Origin: Micromonospora sp. CP22
GTDB taxonomy: Bacteria > Actinomycetota > Actinomycetes > Mycobacteriales > Micromonosporaceae
Reading direction: 5' to 3'
Assembly: GCF_009712475.1 (NCBI RefSeq)
Contig: NZ_VCJO01000010.1
Coordinates: 1 to 64,000 of the forward strand
DNA length: 64,000 nt
Below the pieces are notes generated by a model. That model was not told the DNA's origin, did no database searches, and saw only the letters and a list, made by a program, of their open reading frames with translations. How positions within the stretch are numbered: position 1 is the first letter of the stretch; every line of letters starts with the position of its first letter. The position numbers were made by a program, and so were the translations under genes. Below are positions 36,843-46,100 of this stretch, one piece after another.

Positions 36843-37038
36843 CGCGGGGCTGCCGCGACCCGCCGGTGGTGCGGCCGCGCCCCGGGCCGTTGACGACCAG
36901 GTCGCCGCCCCAACCACCGGATTACGACCATGCGGGCCATGTTATTGGACGAAGTCGATCACCAGGGTCGGCGACGTGCCGGGCGGCCGGGTGGTTTTCG
37001 CAGGTGACGCCCTTTCTTCGAGGTCGAGCTGTCGGGGT

Positions 37039-38652
37039 TCAGCTCGACATGACCCGGGCGTGCAGGTCGGTGACGACCTTGCGGGCGGACTCGAACGCCC
37101 CGGCCTGCCAGGCGATGTAGTGGCTGAGGTGGTCACCGGCGAAGTAGACCCGACCGTCCGGCTCCAGCAGCCGGCCGTAGTGCCCGTTGGTACGCGACGG
37201 CCAGGACACCCAGCCGCCCTCCGAGTAGCGGGTGCGTTCCCAGGCCACCGAGAACGAGGTCTCCAACTCCGTCCGATACGCCTCGCCATGGATCTTCACG
37301 CCCTGCGCGACGGCGCGGGCCTCCCGCTCGGCGTGCGTCAGCGCCGCGTACGCCTGTGCGTTGGCCCCGAAGTTGTAGTAGCCGACCACCACGCCCTTCG
37401 CGCCGTGGTACCCGTAGGAGGGGTACCAGATGGTGGCGAGGTCCAGGTTGGTGTTGGTGATGCCGGAGTAGATGTTCTCGTCCTGCTCCCACCACCGTCG
37501 CCGGTACTGCAATCCGATCTTGCCGGTGGCGTTCGGGACCGGGTAGGCCAACGCGTCCCGGACCGGCTGGCTGAGATTCGACGGGATCTTGGCCAGCACC
37601 TGCGGTGGGATGGTGCAGACGCAGAAGTCGGCGGTGGCGGTGTGCGGCCGCCCGCCCGGTCCGTCGTAGACCACGGTGACCCCGGAGCCGGTGTTGGAGA
37701 TCGAGCGCACCGCGGCGCCGTAGGTGATGAGGCGACGGCCCACGGCCTTTTCGAGGGCGTACGCGATGCGGTCCATCCCGCCGACCGGCTGGAACATCAA
37801 CATCGCCTGGTCGTAGCCGAACTCGAAGGAGATGTACCGTCCGATGCCGCTGGCCAGGACGTCCGTCAGCGAATACGGGGCGAGTTTCGGAGTGCCCGCC
37901 TCGAAGCCGGCGCCCGGCTCCACCAGGTAGCCGCGCCGGTTGGTGCCCGCGTACCGCCAGCTGGCCGCCGGGTCGCCGGCCACCCGGCCGCCGATCGCGC
38001 CGAAACCGCGCAGGAACTCCAGCAGCCGTTCCTTGTCCTCACTCGTGAGGTACGTGTCGAGGGCACCCTGGTCGGTGGCCTTGGCGAGCAGTTCGGAGAC
38101 GTACCCGTAGACGTCCGCCTTCGCCTCGCGGTGCCGGATCGGTCGACCGGACAACGCTCCGGCGTTCTCGTTGACGTAGTAGGCGTCGGCGTTCTGGTTG
38201 CCGAAGATCTCGATCGGCACGCCGAGTTCCCGGCAGTAGTCGAGGGTCACCATGTGCTGGGCGATGCGGGCCGGACCGGCGTTGAGGTACTGGCCGTCGG
38301 CGAAGCGGGCCCGTTGGGTACGCCCGTCCAGATCGGTCTCGGTGGTGCCGCCGCGCACCGTCCAGTTGCGCCCGCCGGGCCGGTCGCGCGCCTCCAGCAG
38401 CCGCACCCGGTAGCCCGCCTTGCCCAGCTCGTACGCGGTGGCCAGGCCGGCGATGCCGGCCCCGAGCACCAGCACGGACTTCGCCGAGCGGCCGGTCAGC
38501 GTGAAGTCGGACCGGTTCGGTGCCTGAAACGGTGGTGCCGCCTGCGCGGCGGGTGCCAGCCCGAGGGCACCCATCGTCCCGTAGAGCACCCCGGCCCCGC
38601 CGGACACCCCGACGGCCTGGAGGAACTGTCGCCGTGTCGTCGGTATCGTCAC
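37039..38652 (-). CDS. Tat-exported flavin amine oxidase
   Basis: The 537-residue FAD enzyme of the monoamine/L-amino-acid oxidase family begins with a twin-arginine signal peptide (TTRRQFLQAVGVSGG, cleavage near AQAA). The FAD-binding stretch VLVLGAGIAGLATAYELGKAGYRVRLLEARDRPGGR is followed by family motifs (MLMFQPVGGMDRIAYAL, CTIPPQVLAKIP) and the C-terminal GRVYFAGDHLSHYIAWQAGAFESA. It would oxidise an amine or amino acid outside the cell, releasing peroxide and ammonia. I prefer the GTG at 38652 because GGGAGG lies 5 bases upstream. The substrate is unknown. Confidence 0.88.
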   Translation of the reverse strand: MTIPTTRRQFLQAVGVSGGAGVLYGTMGALGLAPAAQAAPPFQAPNRSDFTLTGRSAKSVLVLGAGIAGLATAYELGKAGYRVRLLEARDRPGGRNWTVRGGTTETDLDGRTQRARFADGQYLNAGPARIAQHMVTLDYCRELGVPIEIFGNQNADAYYVNENAGALSGRPIRHREAKADVYGYVSELLAKATDQGALDTYLTSEDKERLLEFLRGFGAIGGRVAGDPAASWRYAGTNRRGYLVEPGAGFEAGTPKLAPYSLTDVLASGIGRYISFEFGYDQAMLMFQPVGGMDRIAYALEKAVGRRLITYGAAVRSISNTGSGVTVVYDGPGGRPHTATADFCVCTIPPQVLAKIPSNLSQPVRDALAYPVPNATGKIGLQYRRRWWEQDENIYSGITNTNLDLATIWYPSYGYHGAKGVVVGYYNFGANAQAYAALTHAEREARAVAQGVKIHGEAYRTELETSFSVAWERTRYSEGGWVSWPSRTNGHYGRLLEPDGRVYFAGDHLSHYIAWQAGAFESARKVVTDLHARVMSS

Positions 38653-38797
38653 CGCCACCTCCCGCACAAGATCGATATCCGACGATCTCAACGGTGGGTT
38701 TCATCAATGCATCACTGTTGTTACACGTCGAGCAACGGCCCGGTGCGCTCGATTCCGCCGCCAGGTCGTCTCGGCGCGGCGATCTCACGGACGCTCA

Positions 38798-38852
38798 GAC
38801 CGGCCCGTGTCCCCTCCCCGCCGGTCAGGTGGGGAGGGGACACGGGCCGGTC
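38798..38852 (-). terminator. 22-bp perfect hairpin after the serpin gene
   Basis: Arms 38798-38819 and 38831-38852 are perfectly complementary over 22 bp with an 11-nt loop. The hairpin ends 3 bases beyond the serpin stop codon and also insulates the amine oxidase promoter. Confidence 0.88.
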
Positions 38853-38854
38853 GG

Positions 38855-40141
38855 TCAGGCGGTGACCAGCGGGTCGTGGACCCGACCGAGGAACAGCGGC
38901 ACACCGGTGACCCGGTCGTTGATGATGTACAGGAACGGCCGGTTCACGAAGAACTGCGGCCCCTGCGGGATCGACGGCGGCCGGACGATGACCGCCGACG
39001 CGGCTGCCGCCTCGACACCCTTCTCGTCCACCCCGATGTACGTCTCGTGCACCACGTCGTCGATGCACAGCGCCGGGTCGGTGGTGCTCATCCCGGTGAA
39101 GTCGGCGTGTTCCGTGAAGGCCGTGGGCATGCCGAGGCCGCTGAGCGCGGGGCCCAGTTGGGCCGGCAGGCGGAACGTCCACCGGGGCATCCGCAGTTGG
39201 ATGTCGGTGTACTGGAAGCCGGCGAACAACGCGCTCAGCCACGCCCCGTCGATGTTGGCCTCGACGGTGGCGAGGTCATCCTGGTACGGCATGACGATGG
39301 CCATGGCCAGCCCGTCACCGGCGAGCGGCACGTTGACCGCGCGCCATCCGTCGCCCAGGACGTACCCCATCCGGTCGAACGGGCCGCGCATCATCGGCAC
39401 CTGGACGACGGTGCCGTCGTCCCGGGTGAACGGTTCGTCCACCGTGGCCGTCAGGGCGAACGGGTAGTACCAGGCCGCCTTGAGGTAGGTCGTGTTGGTC
39501 AGCACCAGGCTGGTCTCGACGTTCACCGCGCCCGGGATCAGCAGCTCTGGGATCTTGTCGTTGGTCCGCTCGGACACCCAGGTGTTGATCTCCTGACGGG
39601 CGGCCTCCGGCGCGCCACGGAAGTCGACCGGGTGCGGCAGGGCACCGTAGTAGCCGGCCAGCGTGTCCTGGTAGGCGGATCGCAGCCCCAGATCGAGGCG
39701 GGTCCACACGGCGTTGGCCGTGATCATCCGGGGCTGCCGCGTGCCGTCGCCATCCTGGAACCGCTCGGCGAGCGACTGGTCGACGGTGTTCAGGCCGCTG
39801 TCCAGCGCACCTGGGCGCGGATGCGGCGCGTGCAGCACGGCATCCATCTCGTCGGCCGTGGTCGACCCGGCACCCGCCCTGGCCATCGCGAGCGCCAGTT
39901 GGACCGAGTAGGGCGCGCACACCACGTTGCCGCCGACCCGGTTCTCCGCCAGCGTGCGGTACAGGTCGGCGGTGAAGCCGCACACCGCGTTCGCGGCGGA
40001 CTGCATCGTTGCCGGGTCGGGAGGCACGCGGGCCGGGACCGTCGATGGTGACGATCCGCCGAGCCAGGGATGACGTGGGGCGGTGGTCAGGGCTGCCGCC
40101 GCGAGCGGCACAGTCTGGAGGATCGATCGACGCGAAACCAT
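38855..40141 (-). CDS. Serpin protease inhibitor with Tat-type signal
   Basis: The 428-residue serine protease inhibitor has an N-terminal VSRRSILQTVPLAAAALT segment that looks like a Tat signal. Serpin landmarks follow: NVVCAPYSVQLALAMARAGAGSTTADEM, NAVWT, NTWVSERTNDKI, LVLTNTTYLKAAW and the C-terminal FFVNRPFLYIINDRVTGVPLFLGRV. The reactive-centre loop hinge EKGVEAAAAS is mobile-type (small residues P12-P8), so it should be inhibitory, though P14 is Val rather than Thr. The scissile bond lies around VIVRPPS, making target specificity unusual. Its target could be a secreted host protease or an exogenous one. Confidence 0.9.
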   Translation of the reverse strand: MVSRRSILQTVPLAAAALTTAPRHPWLGGSSPSTVPARVPPDPATMQSAANAVCGFTADLYRTLAENRVGGNVVCAPYSVQLALAMARAGAGSTTADEMDAVLHAPHPRPGALDSGLNTVDQSLAERFQDGDGTRQPRMITANAVWTRLDLGLRSAYQDTLAGYYGALPHPVDFRGAPEAARQEINTWVSERTNDKIPELLIPGAVNVETSLVLTNTTYLKAAWYYPFALTATVDEPFTRDDGTVVQVPMMRGPFDRMGYVLGDGWRAVNVPLAGDGLAMAIVMPYQDDLATVEANIDGAWLSALFAGFQYTDIQLRMPRWTFRLPAQLGPALSGLGMPTAFTEHADFTGMSTTDPALCIDDVVHETYIGVDEKGVEAAAASAVIVRPPSIPQGPQFFVNRPFLYIINDRVTGVPLFLGRVHDPLVTA

Positions 40142-40367
40142 GTTTCGACGGTATGTCAGCCACCGGGAAAAGCGCCAGATCTATCGAGAGTGGACTATGC
40201 CTTATTCATGACCACAACCTCACCACCGAGCGGGTGAATCAGACCGACAGAGGGGCGACTCCTGTCGCATCGCCGTCAGGAGCCACTTTGTCAAGTGATA
40301 GGCGTCTATGCTTTGAGTGTTCCGGCACCCCGGTCATTGCCATCCACGGCACACGGGAAGGTGACCC

Positions 40368-40934
40368 ATGCCCGTCAACCACGCCCCGGTCAGGTTTCGC
40401 CCCCGACGGCCAGCGAAGGTGCTGCTCGCACTCGGCCTGCTCCTGGGCCTGGTCGCCAGCACCGCGCTGGTCAGTCCCGCCTCAGCGCGAGACGTCACGG
40501 CGTCGTCCGCCGACCCCCTCTGCAACTCCTCGGGTTTCAGCCAGCCGCCCGGCCCCCTCACCCCGATCGCCCTGACCTGGTCGCACATCGGCAGCCGGAG
40601 CAACAGCGGCACCACCTACCGGTACTGGATGGTGCAGGAGGTGTACACGTCGACAGTGGTGTATCGAAACAGCTATGTGGTCCGATGCTCCGGCACCACC
40701 CTGCTCTCCACCACCCTGATCCCGACGAACGGCGGCTTCGGCACCCCCTACTGCACCAGTTCCGGCGACTACAACCCGCCGGCATCGTCGACCACCGCAC
40801 GGTACGTTGGACAACGCACCTCCCGAGAATCGGGGTTCATCGGCGCCCTGACGTTCCGATACTGGCACCGGGAATGGCTCTCGGTCGCCACCCTGAAATG
40901 GGTCTACGATTCCAGCTACGTCGTACGGTGCTGA
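40368..40934 (+). CDS. Secreted protein with duplicated C-terminal motif
   Basis: The 188-residue exported protein has a basic N-terminus and a hydrophobic core (VLLALGLLLGLVASTALV) with a cleavage site after SPASA. The mature part holds two related units, each ending in SYVVRC (YRYWMVQEVY...NSYVVRC and FRYWHREWLS...SSYVVRC), and five cysteines in all. No known family was recognised. It is convergent with the helicase gene at 40966. Confidence 0.7.
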   Translation: MPVNHAPVRFRPRRPAKVLLALGLLLGLVASTALVSPASARDVTASSADPLCNSSGFSQPPGPLTPIALTWSHIGSRSNSGTTYRYWMVQEVYTSTVVYRNSYVVRCSGTTLLSTTLIPTNGGFGTPYCTSSGDYNPPASSTTARYVGQRTSRESGFIGALTFRYWHREWLSVATLKWVYDSSYVVRC

Positions 40935-40965
40935 CCCACCGCGTCCCGCATCCCAGGGTCGGTGT

Positions 40966-43134
40966 TCACGGTCGCTGACGCTGGACGAGTCGACTGGTGA
41001 GGAACGGGCTCGGCGTGCCGTGCCAGAAGACCACCAACTCGTCCCGAGGGCGGGTGGCGGCGACGAACAACAGGGAACGGTCTCGCTGCCGTTCACGCTG
41101 ATACCGCTTCGGGTCGGTGTCTCGGTACCGGTTGATCATCTGCCGGGGTACGAGACCGTCGCTGACCCCGGCGATGATCATGCGCTGGTATTCGAGGCCC
41201 TTGAACCGGTGCATGGTGCCGACATGGACGCCGTCGGGCTGCTTCGGGCCGTCGGGGCCGATCTCCACGGCAGGCAGCCCCTCGGCCTCCAACCGGCTGA
41301 TCACGTCCGCCGCCAGCTCCCGTGTCGGTACGCAGATCGCCACCGAGCCGTCGACCGGGTCCTTCCACGCCCGCAACTGCGCGGCGATCAGATCCCGCTC
41401 CTGAGACCAGGTCGAGGCTCCCCGGAACACGGGCCGGGCACCCCTCAGCAGCGAACGGTAACCGGCCAGGTTCTCCTCGCCACCGTCCAGGTCGTCGTAC
41501 ACCTCGCCGGTCATGATCTGCAGGGCGTCGGCCAGGATCTGCCGGGTCGTCCGGTAGCTCAGGGTGAGTCGGGACGAGCGACCGCGGATGTTGATGCCGA
41601 GGCTGCTCAGCGTCACATGGTTGTCGTAGATGCGTTGGTGGGTGTCGCCGGTGAGGAACATGTCGTCCGGGCCGGGAGCGACCATCGCACGCAGCATCTT
41701 CCAATGGGCAGCGCTGAGGTCCTGCGCCTCGTCCACCACGACGTGCCGGTAGCGTGGGCGGTAGGAGGCGCTTGAGGACTCTCCACCGCCCGACGCCCGG
41801 TCGATCTCCAGACGTGCCGCCCGCTGTGCCACCTGCCGCCAGGTCCAGACGCTCCGGGTGTCGAGCCAGCTGGTGAAGCGCTCGGTCACCTGCCAGACCT
41901 GATCCCGCTCGACCCGGGTCAGACTCCGACCGCGGTTCGGGCGACGCGCCTTGAAGTAGTCGTTGCGCGAGTTGAGCACCTGGCCGAGGATGACGTGAGT
42001 CCACTCGGCCGCCAGGAACTCCGCGTCCCATCCGGATTCACCGGTCTCCAGCAGGAACTCGGCCCACAGCTCGGCGACCCGGCTGTCGTCGACGACGCGG
42101 CGACCACCGGCAGCCTTCGCCTCGGCCACCACGCGGCTGGCCAGCCGGTCGATATTGACGATGTCGACCCGTGCCACGAGTTCCTGTCCACCGAGGGCGA
42201 GTAGTCGAGTCCGCAGGTCAGCTGCGAGGTTGCGGTTGAAGGTGGTCAGCAGGATGGGCTTGTCGGTGCCCGGTGGAAGCTGCCGGGCAAGGTGAGCGAC
42301 CCGGTGCAGCGCGACGATGGTCTTGCCGGTGCCGGGACCACCGCCAACCCGGGCCGGGCCGTTGTACCTCTTCTCCACCAGTTTGCGTTGAGTCGGGTGC
42401 AGGAAGATCTGCCACCGTTCGAACGCCTCGCCGATAATCGCCTGTAGCGCCTCGTCGTCCGAGGTGACCTGGGTGGCCGGGCGCCTGACCGCCGACTCGA
42501 AGTCCTCCGGGTCGATCGGCTCGTCGGCGCGGACCGGATCGGTGACCTGCTCACGCACCACCTCGTACGGGGTGCCGTCGAAGAGTGCGAAAAGCACGTC
42601 GGTGGTGAGCTGCGGGGCCCGGTCGAGCAGCTCCAGCAGGTCGGTCTCGCTGACGAGGTCACGGATCTGCGGCAGGAGCGGCTCGGAGACACCCAGCTCC
42701 AGCAACTGGGCGTCGGTGTACGCGTCGAAGAGTGGTTTGCGCGCGGGCTCCGGCTCGGGCTCCGGTGGCACCACCCGACCGACGATGCTGTCGCCGACCG
42801 GTGCCAGGTCGACGACCTCGATACCACCGGTGACCCGGTTGATCCGGTACGCGAAGCGCGACAGGTCGTCGTACACCTCGCGGCGATGCTTGACGGCGAC
42901 GAGCAGGTAGTCGCGGGCGGCGATGTGCAGCAGCAGCGCCCGGTAGTCCCGGTTGACCCGGGCGGACATCAGCCGGGAGTCGCCACTGAGCGCCTTCAGT
43001 TTGAGCCCGGGGTTGTCCGGGTTGTGCCGGAACTTGTGCATGAACTCGTAGACCGCACCGATGTCCGCGCGGGTGAGCTTCATGACCTCCTTGTCGGCCC
43101 GGTCCAGCATCCGCAACGTCGCCCCGGCGCTCAT
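40966..43134 (-). CDS. UvrD/Rep-type superfamily 1 helicase with N-terminal RelE-like domain
   Basis: The 722-residue protein opens with a RelE/YoeB-fold domain (about 8-95; KEVMKLTRADIGAVYEFMHKFRHNPDNPGLKLKAL, ARDYLLVAVKHRREVYDD). It continues with an SF1A helicase: Walker A GGGPGTGKT (Lys271), VVVDEAQDLS, GDTHQRIYDN, SYRTTRQIL, GTMHRFKGLEYQRM and FVAATRPRDELVVFW. The RelE part may contact RNA or ribosomes, or serve as a DNA- or nucleic-acid-binding module (inference). It overlaps the giant helicase gene by 4 bases (ATGA), so the two are made as a unit. This is the downstream end of the defence operon. Confidence 0.88.
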   Translation of the reverse strand: MSAGATLRMLDRADKEVMKLTRADIGAVYEFMHKFRHNPDNPGLKLKALSGDSRLMSARVNRDYRALLLHIAARDYLLVAVKHRREVYDDLSRFAYRINRVTGGIEVVDLAPVGDSIVGRVVPPEPEPEPARKPLFDAYTDAQLLELGVSEPLLPQIRDLVSETDLLELLDRAPQLTTDVLFALFDGTPYEVVREQVTDPVRADEPIDPEDFESAVRRPATQVTSDDEALQAIIGEAFERWQIFLHPTQRKLVEKRYNGPARVGGGPGTGKTIVALHRVAHLARQLPPGTDKPILLTTFNRNLAADLRTRLLALGGQELVARVDIVNIDRLASRVVAEAKAAGGRRVVDDSRVAELWAEFLLETGESGWDAEFLAAEWTHVILGQVLNSRNDYFKARRPNRGRSLTRVERDQVWQVTERFTSWLDTRSVWTWRQVAQRAARLEIDRASGGGESSSASYRPRYRHVVVDEAQDLSAAHWKMLRAMVAPGPDDMFLTGDTHQRIYDNHVTLSSLGINIRGRSSRLTLSYRTTRQILADALQIMTGEVYDDLDGGEENLAGYRSLLRGARPVFRGASTWSQERDLIAAQLRAWKDPVDGSVAICVPTRELAADVISRLEAEGLPAVEIGPDGPKQPDGVHVGTMHRFKGLEYQRMIIAGVSDGLVPRQMINRYRDTDPKRYQRERQRDRSLLFVAATRPRDELVVFWHGTPSPFLTSRLVQRQRP

Positions 43135-46100
43135 CGGTTCTCTCCCCCATCCACGGCAAGCTGTGCGGCCAACTCCTCGACCGACCATTCGCGGGCGGTC
43201 CGCACGTGCCAGCCCGCCTCGGCGTACGCCCGGTCCCGGTCCTCGATCTCCGGATCACCGGACGGCCCGGTCAGCACGATCGCGACTCGCTGCTCGGGCC
43301 AGGCCAGTTCGGCCTGCCAGCCCTGGTCGCCCAGCTCATAGCCCACCACCGGGGTCGGCAGGTTCTGCCGAGCGAGCTGCTGTACGAGTGCCTCCAAGGT
43401 GCCCTCGTCCGGGTCCACGTAACGCAGGACGTCCCGCCACGGTGACGTGTCGTCGACCGGTGCCGCTCCGGTCGCCGCCGGCTGCGGAGTGGCGCCGAGC
43501 CACGTGGCGGTCTCCTCGTCCAGTGGCAAGGCGCGCTGAGTGAGCAGCAGACCGGTTCCTTCGGTGACCGCCAGCGACGCCGGGTCGAACGCGTCCAGGT
43601 CAGAGGTCGCGAGCTGGCCACCGTCTCCCCCGCCGTGGCCGAGGAACTGGATGACGTTTCCCCAAGCGAGCCAGGCAGCCCACCGTTCCTTGTGTCCGGC
43701 CTCAGCGACCGCGGCCGGCAGGTCGTCGACGACGGTCAGCGCCGACCAGGTCGGCAGTGGTTTACGTCGGCCGTCAACGATCACGGTCACCGCGCATCCG
43801 GCGTTGTCGTGGGCGCGGGCCACGATGATGTGTCGTTGCGCGGAAGGCGCCGGCAGCGGTGCGCCGCGCAGCGAGGCGAGCAGCCGGTCGCCGACACCGG
43901 CGGAATCGGTGGGGCTGTTGTCCCTGGCCTGCTTGAGCAGGCCCGCCAACACCGCCTCGGCCCTGCGCTGCCACCGGGTGAGGTCGGGGTCGGCGAGGAA
44001 CCGCATCAGCTGCGCGATCGGGTTGACCCAGACGTTCGTTTCGAGTTCGTCCGGATCCGCGCCGGGCAGGAACTGCCGGTACCGTTCCCGGGCGACCTGC
44101 TTGCAGACTCCGCCGTACGGTGTCCACTGCCCCGGGCCGTCCAGGTTTCCCCAGGTCTTGACGTCGTCCCAGGTGGCGGCGAAGACCAGGTAGCCATGGG
44201 CCCGTAGCCGAGCACGTTTCTGTGCGTCGTCGGCGAGACGGTTGTACTGCGGTGTCGCGTGGTACTTGAAGCCGTCGAGGTAGACCACCACCTCTGGCGA
44301 GGGTGCGTCGAGGCGTTGGAAGTGAACGTCCGGGCGGGTGCCCTTGACCGTGTTCTGCAACTTCATCTGCCAGTGGGTCACGCTGTGCCCACCGTTGCCG
44401 ACGAACCTCAGGTCGGCGATGCGGGCACCATCGTGATCACGACGTCGATCGATGCGCAGCCCGGAGCCGGGGGTCGCACCGTAGGCGAGCAACTTGGTCA
44501 GGAACTGCAACTCCAGTTCGCTCTCCACCTGGTGGATGAGCGAGATCTCGTCGGTGCGGGTGCCCTCCTCGACGTCCCAGTTGTCGAGGAGCTTGTCGAG
44601 CATGCCGAGCGCCTCGTCACGGCTCATCAGCGCGAAGTGCTCGTTGCGGGCGTAGCGCAGCAGGCACCGGTGGCACACCGGCTTAGCCTCCTGCCGGCAC
44701 TCGCAGTCGGCGATCCGCTGCCGGGCCAGCTCCAGCACGGCACGGAACTCCTCCGGCTTCGCGAGCCGGTGAAGGTATCCGGTGCCCTGCGGCTGGGTGT
44801 CGTAGACGACCACGAAGTTGCGGGTACCGTCGCTCTGCCCATCCGGCATCGTGGCCGGCACAGCCTGCAGGTGTGCCGGGTCGCCGCCGTACTGGGCGGC
44901 GATGCCGAGGCGGATGGCGGCGGCGAAGGACAGCAGCCGCTCCTGCACCATCGCCGTCGCCGCGGGGATGAGGATCCGCAGCGCCTCCGTTTCCAACTGG
45001 TGAGCGAGGATCAGGTCGACGTGGAGGTCGGGCGTCGCCGCCGCCCGCCGGTACGGACACCAGGGTCGGTGGTGTTCCCCGCCCGGCACGACGGTCGCGC
45101 CGGAAGCCTGAGCGGCCACGTGCTGGCTCGTGGTCGGAAGACCGTCCACGGTGGTGCCACCACACGAGGTGCAGGTGTGGAACCGGTTGATCCGTACCTC
45201 GTCTCCGGCGAACAACTCGGCCGGCCGGTCGTAGCGCTGTGCCCCCAGGTTGAAGTGACGGATCATGGCATGTCGGCTGTAGTCGACGCCGAAGGTGTCG
45301 TGCGCGTGCCGCCAGGACGAGTCGACCTTCGCCGGGTCGATGTCGACCGCGACCGTGGTGGCGTAGAAGCGACGGTCGCGGTCGTCGCTGTCGTCGCGGA
45401 TCCGGGCGTCATCTCGCTTGTCGCGGCTGTAGACGCGGGTCGGCTGGAGCACGTGGAAGAGTCGTCCGTGGTCGGCGATGCCCCGGTCGGCGCAGCGCGG
45501 GCAGGCGCTGCTGTCCTCCTTGGCCAGGTGGGTACGCACATAGCCGCACTGGGCGCAGACCCGCCACTGCTCGTAGGTGGGCCGGTCGGGCGGTCCGACG
45601 TCGAGTCCCGAGATCTCGTGCCGGTAGCCACGGACGTAGTAGCTGTTACCCGGGGCGATCTCGACGAGTGCCGGGCGGGCCGGCCGCGCGTACTCCCGCA
45701 GTTCGCTGTGGAACCGCCGGTCACCGTCGGTCTGTTCCTCCCAGGTGAGGGTGGCTTCGAGATCGGTACGGCTGTCGATGAGGGCGTAGTTGGGAAGCAG
45801 CCCGAACTCGACGAGGGTGCTGTGCGCGGCAGCCGCACTCACCTCTCGCAGGCGGCGGCGGACCGCACCTTCCTCCGCCTTGAGCATCCTGATCTCGCGG
45901 GCATGGTCGGGGTCGCTCTGCACGAGTGTGCCCCGGGCGTTGGCGATCTCCTGGAGCCGCCGTCGCAGGTCGGCCAGCCGCTCCTCCCAGGCATCGTCGG
46001 CCTCCTTCACCCGGTGGACGACCCCGTCGATCGCGAACTCGCGCAGTTGGTCGGCAGCGGCTGGCAGGACCTTGTCGCCGAAGAGCGCCAGGAAGTCCTC

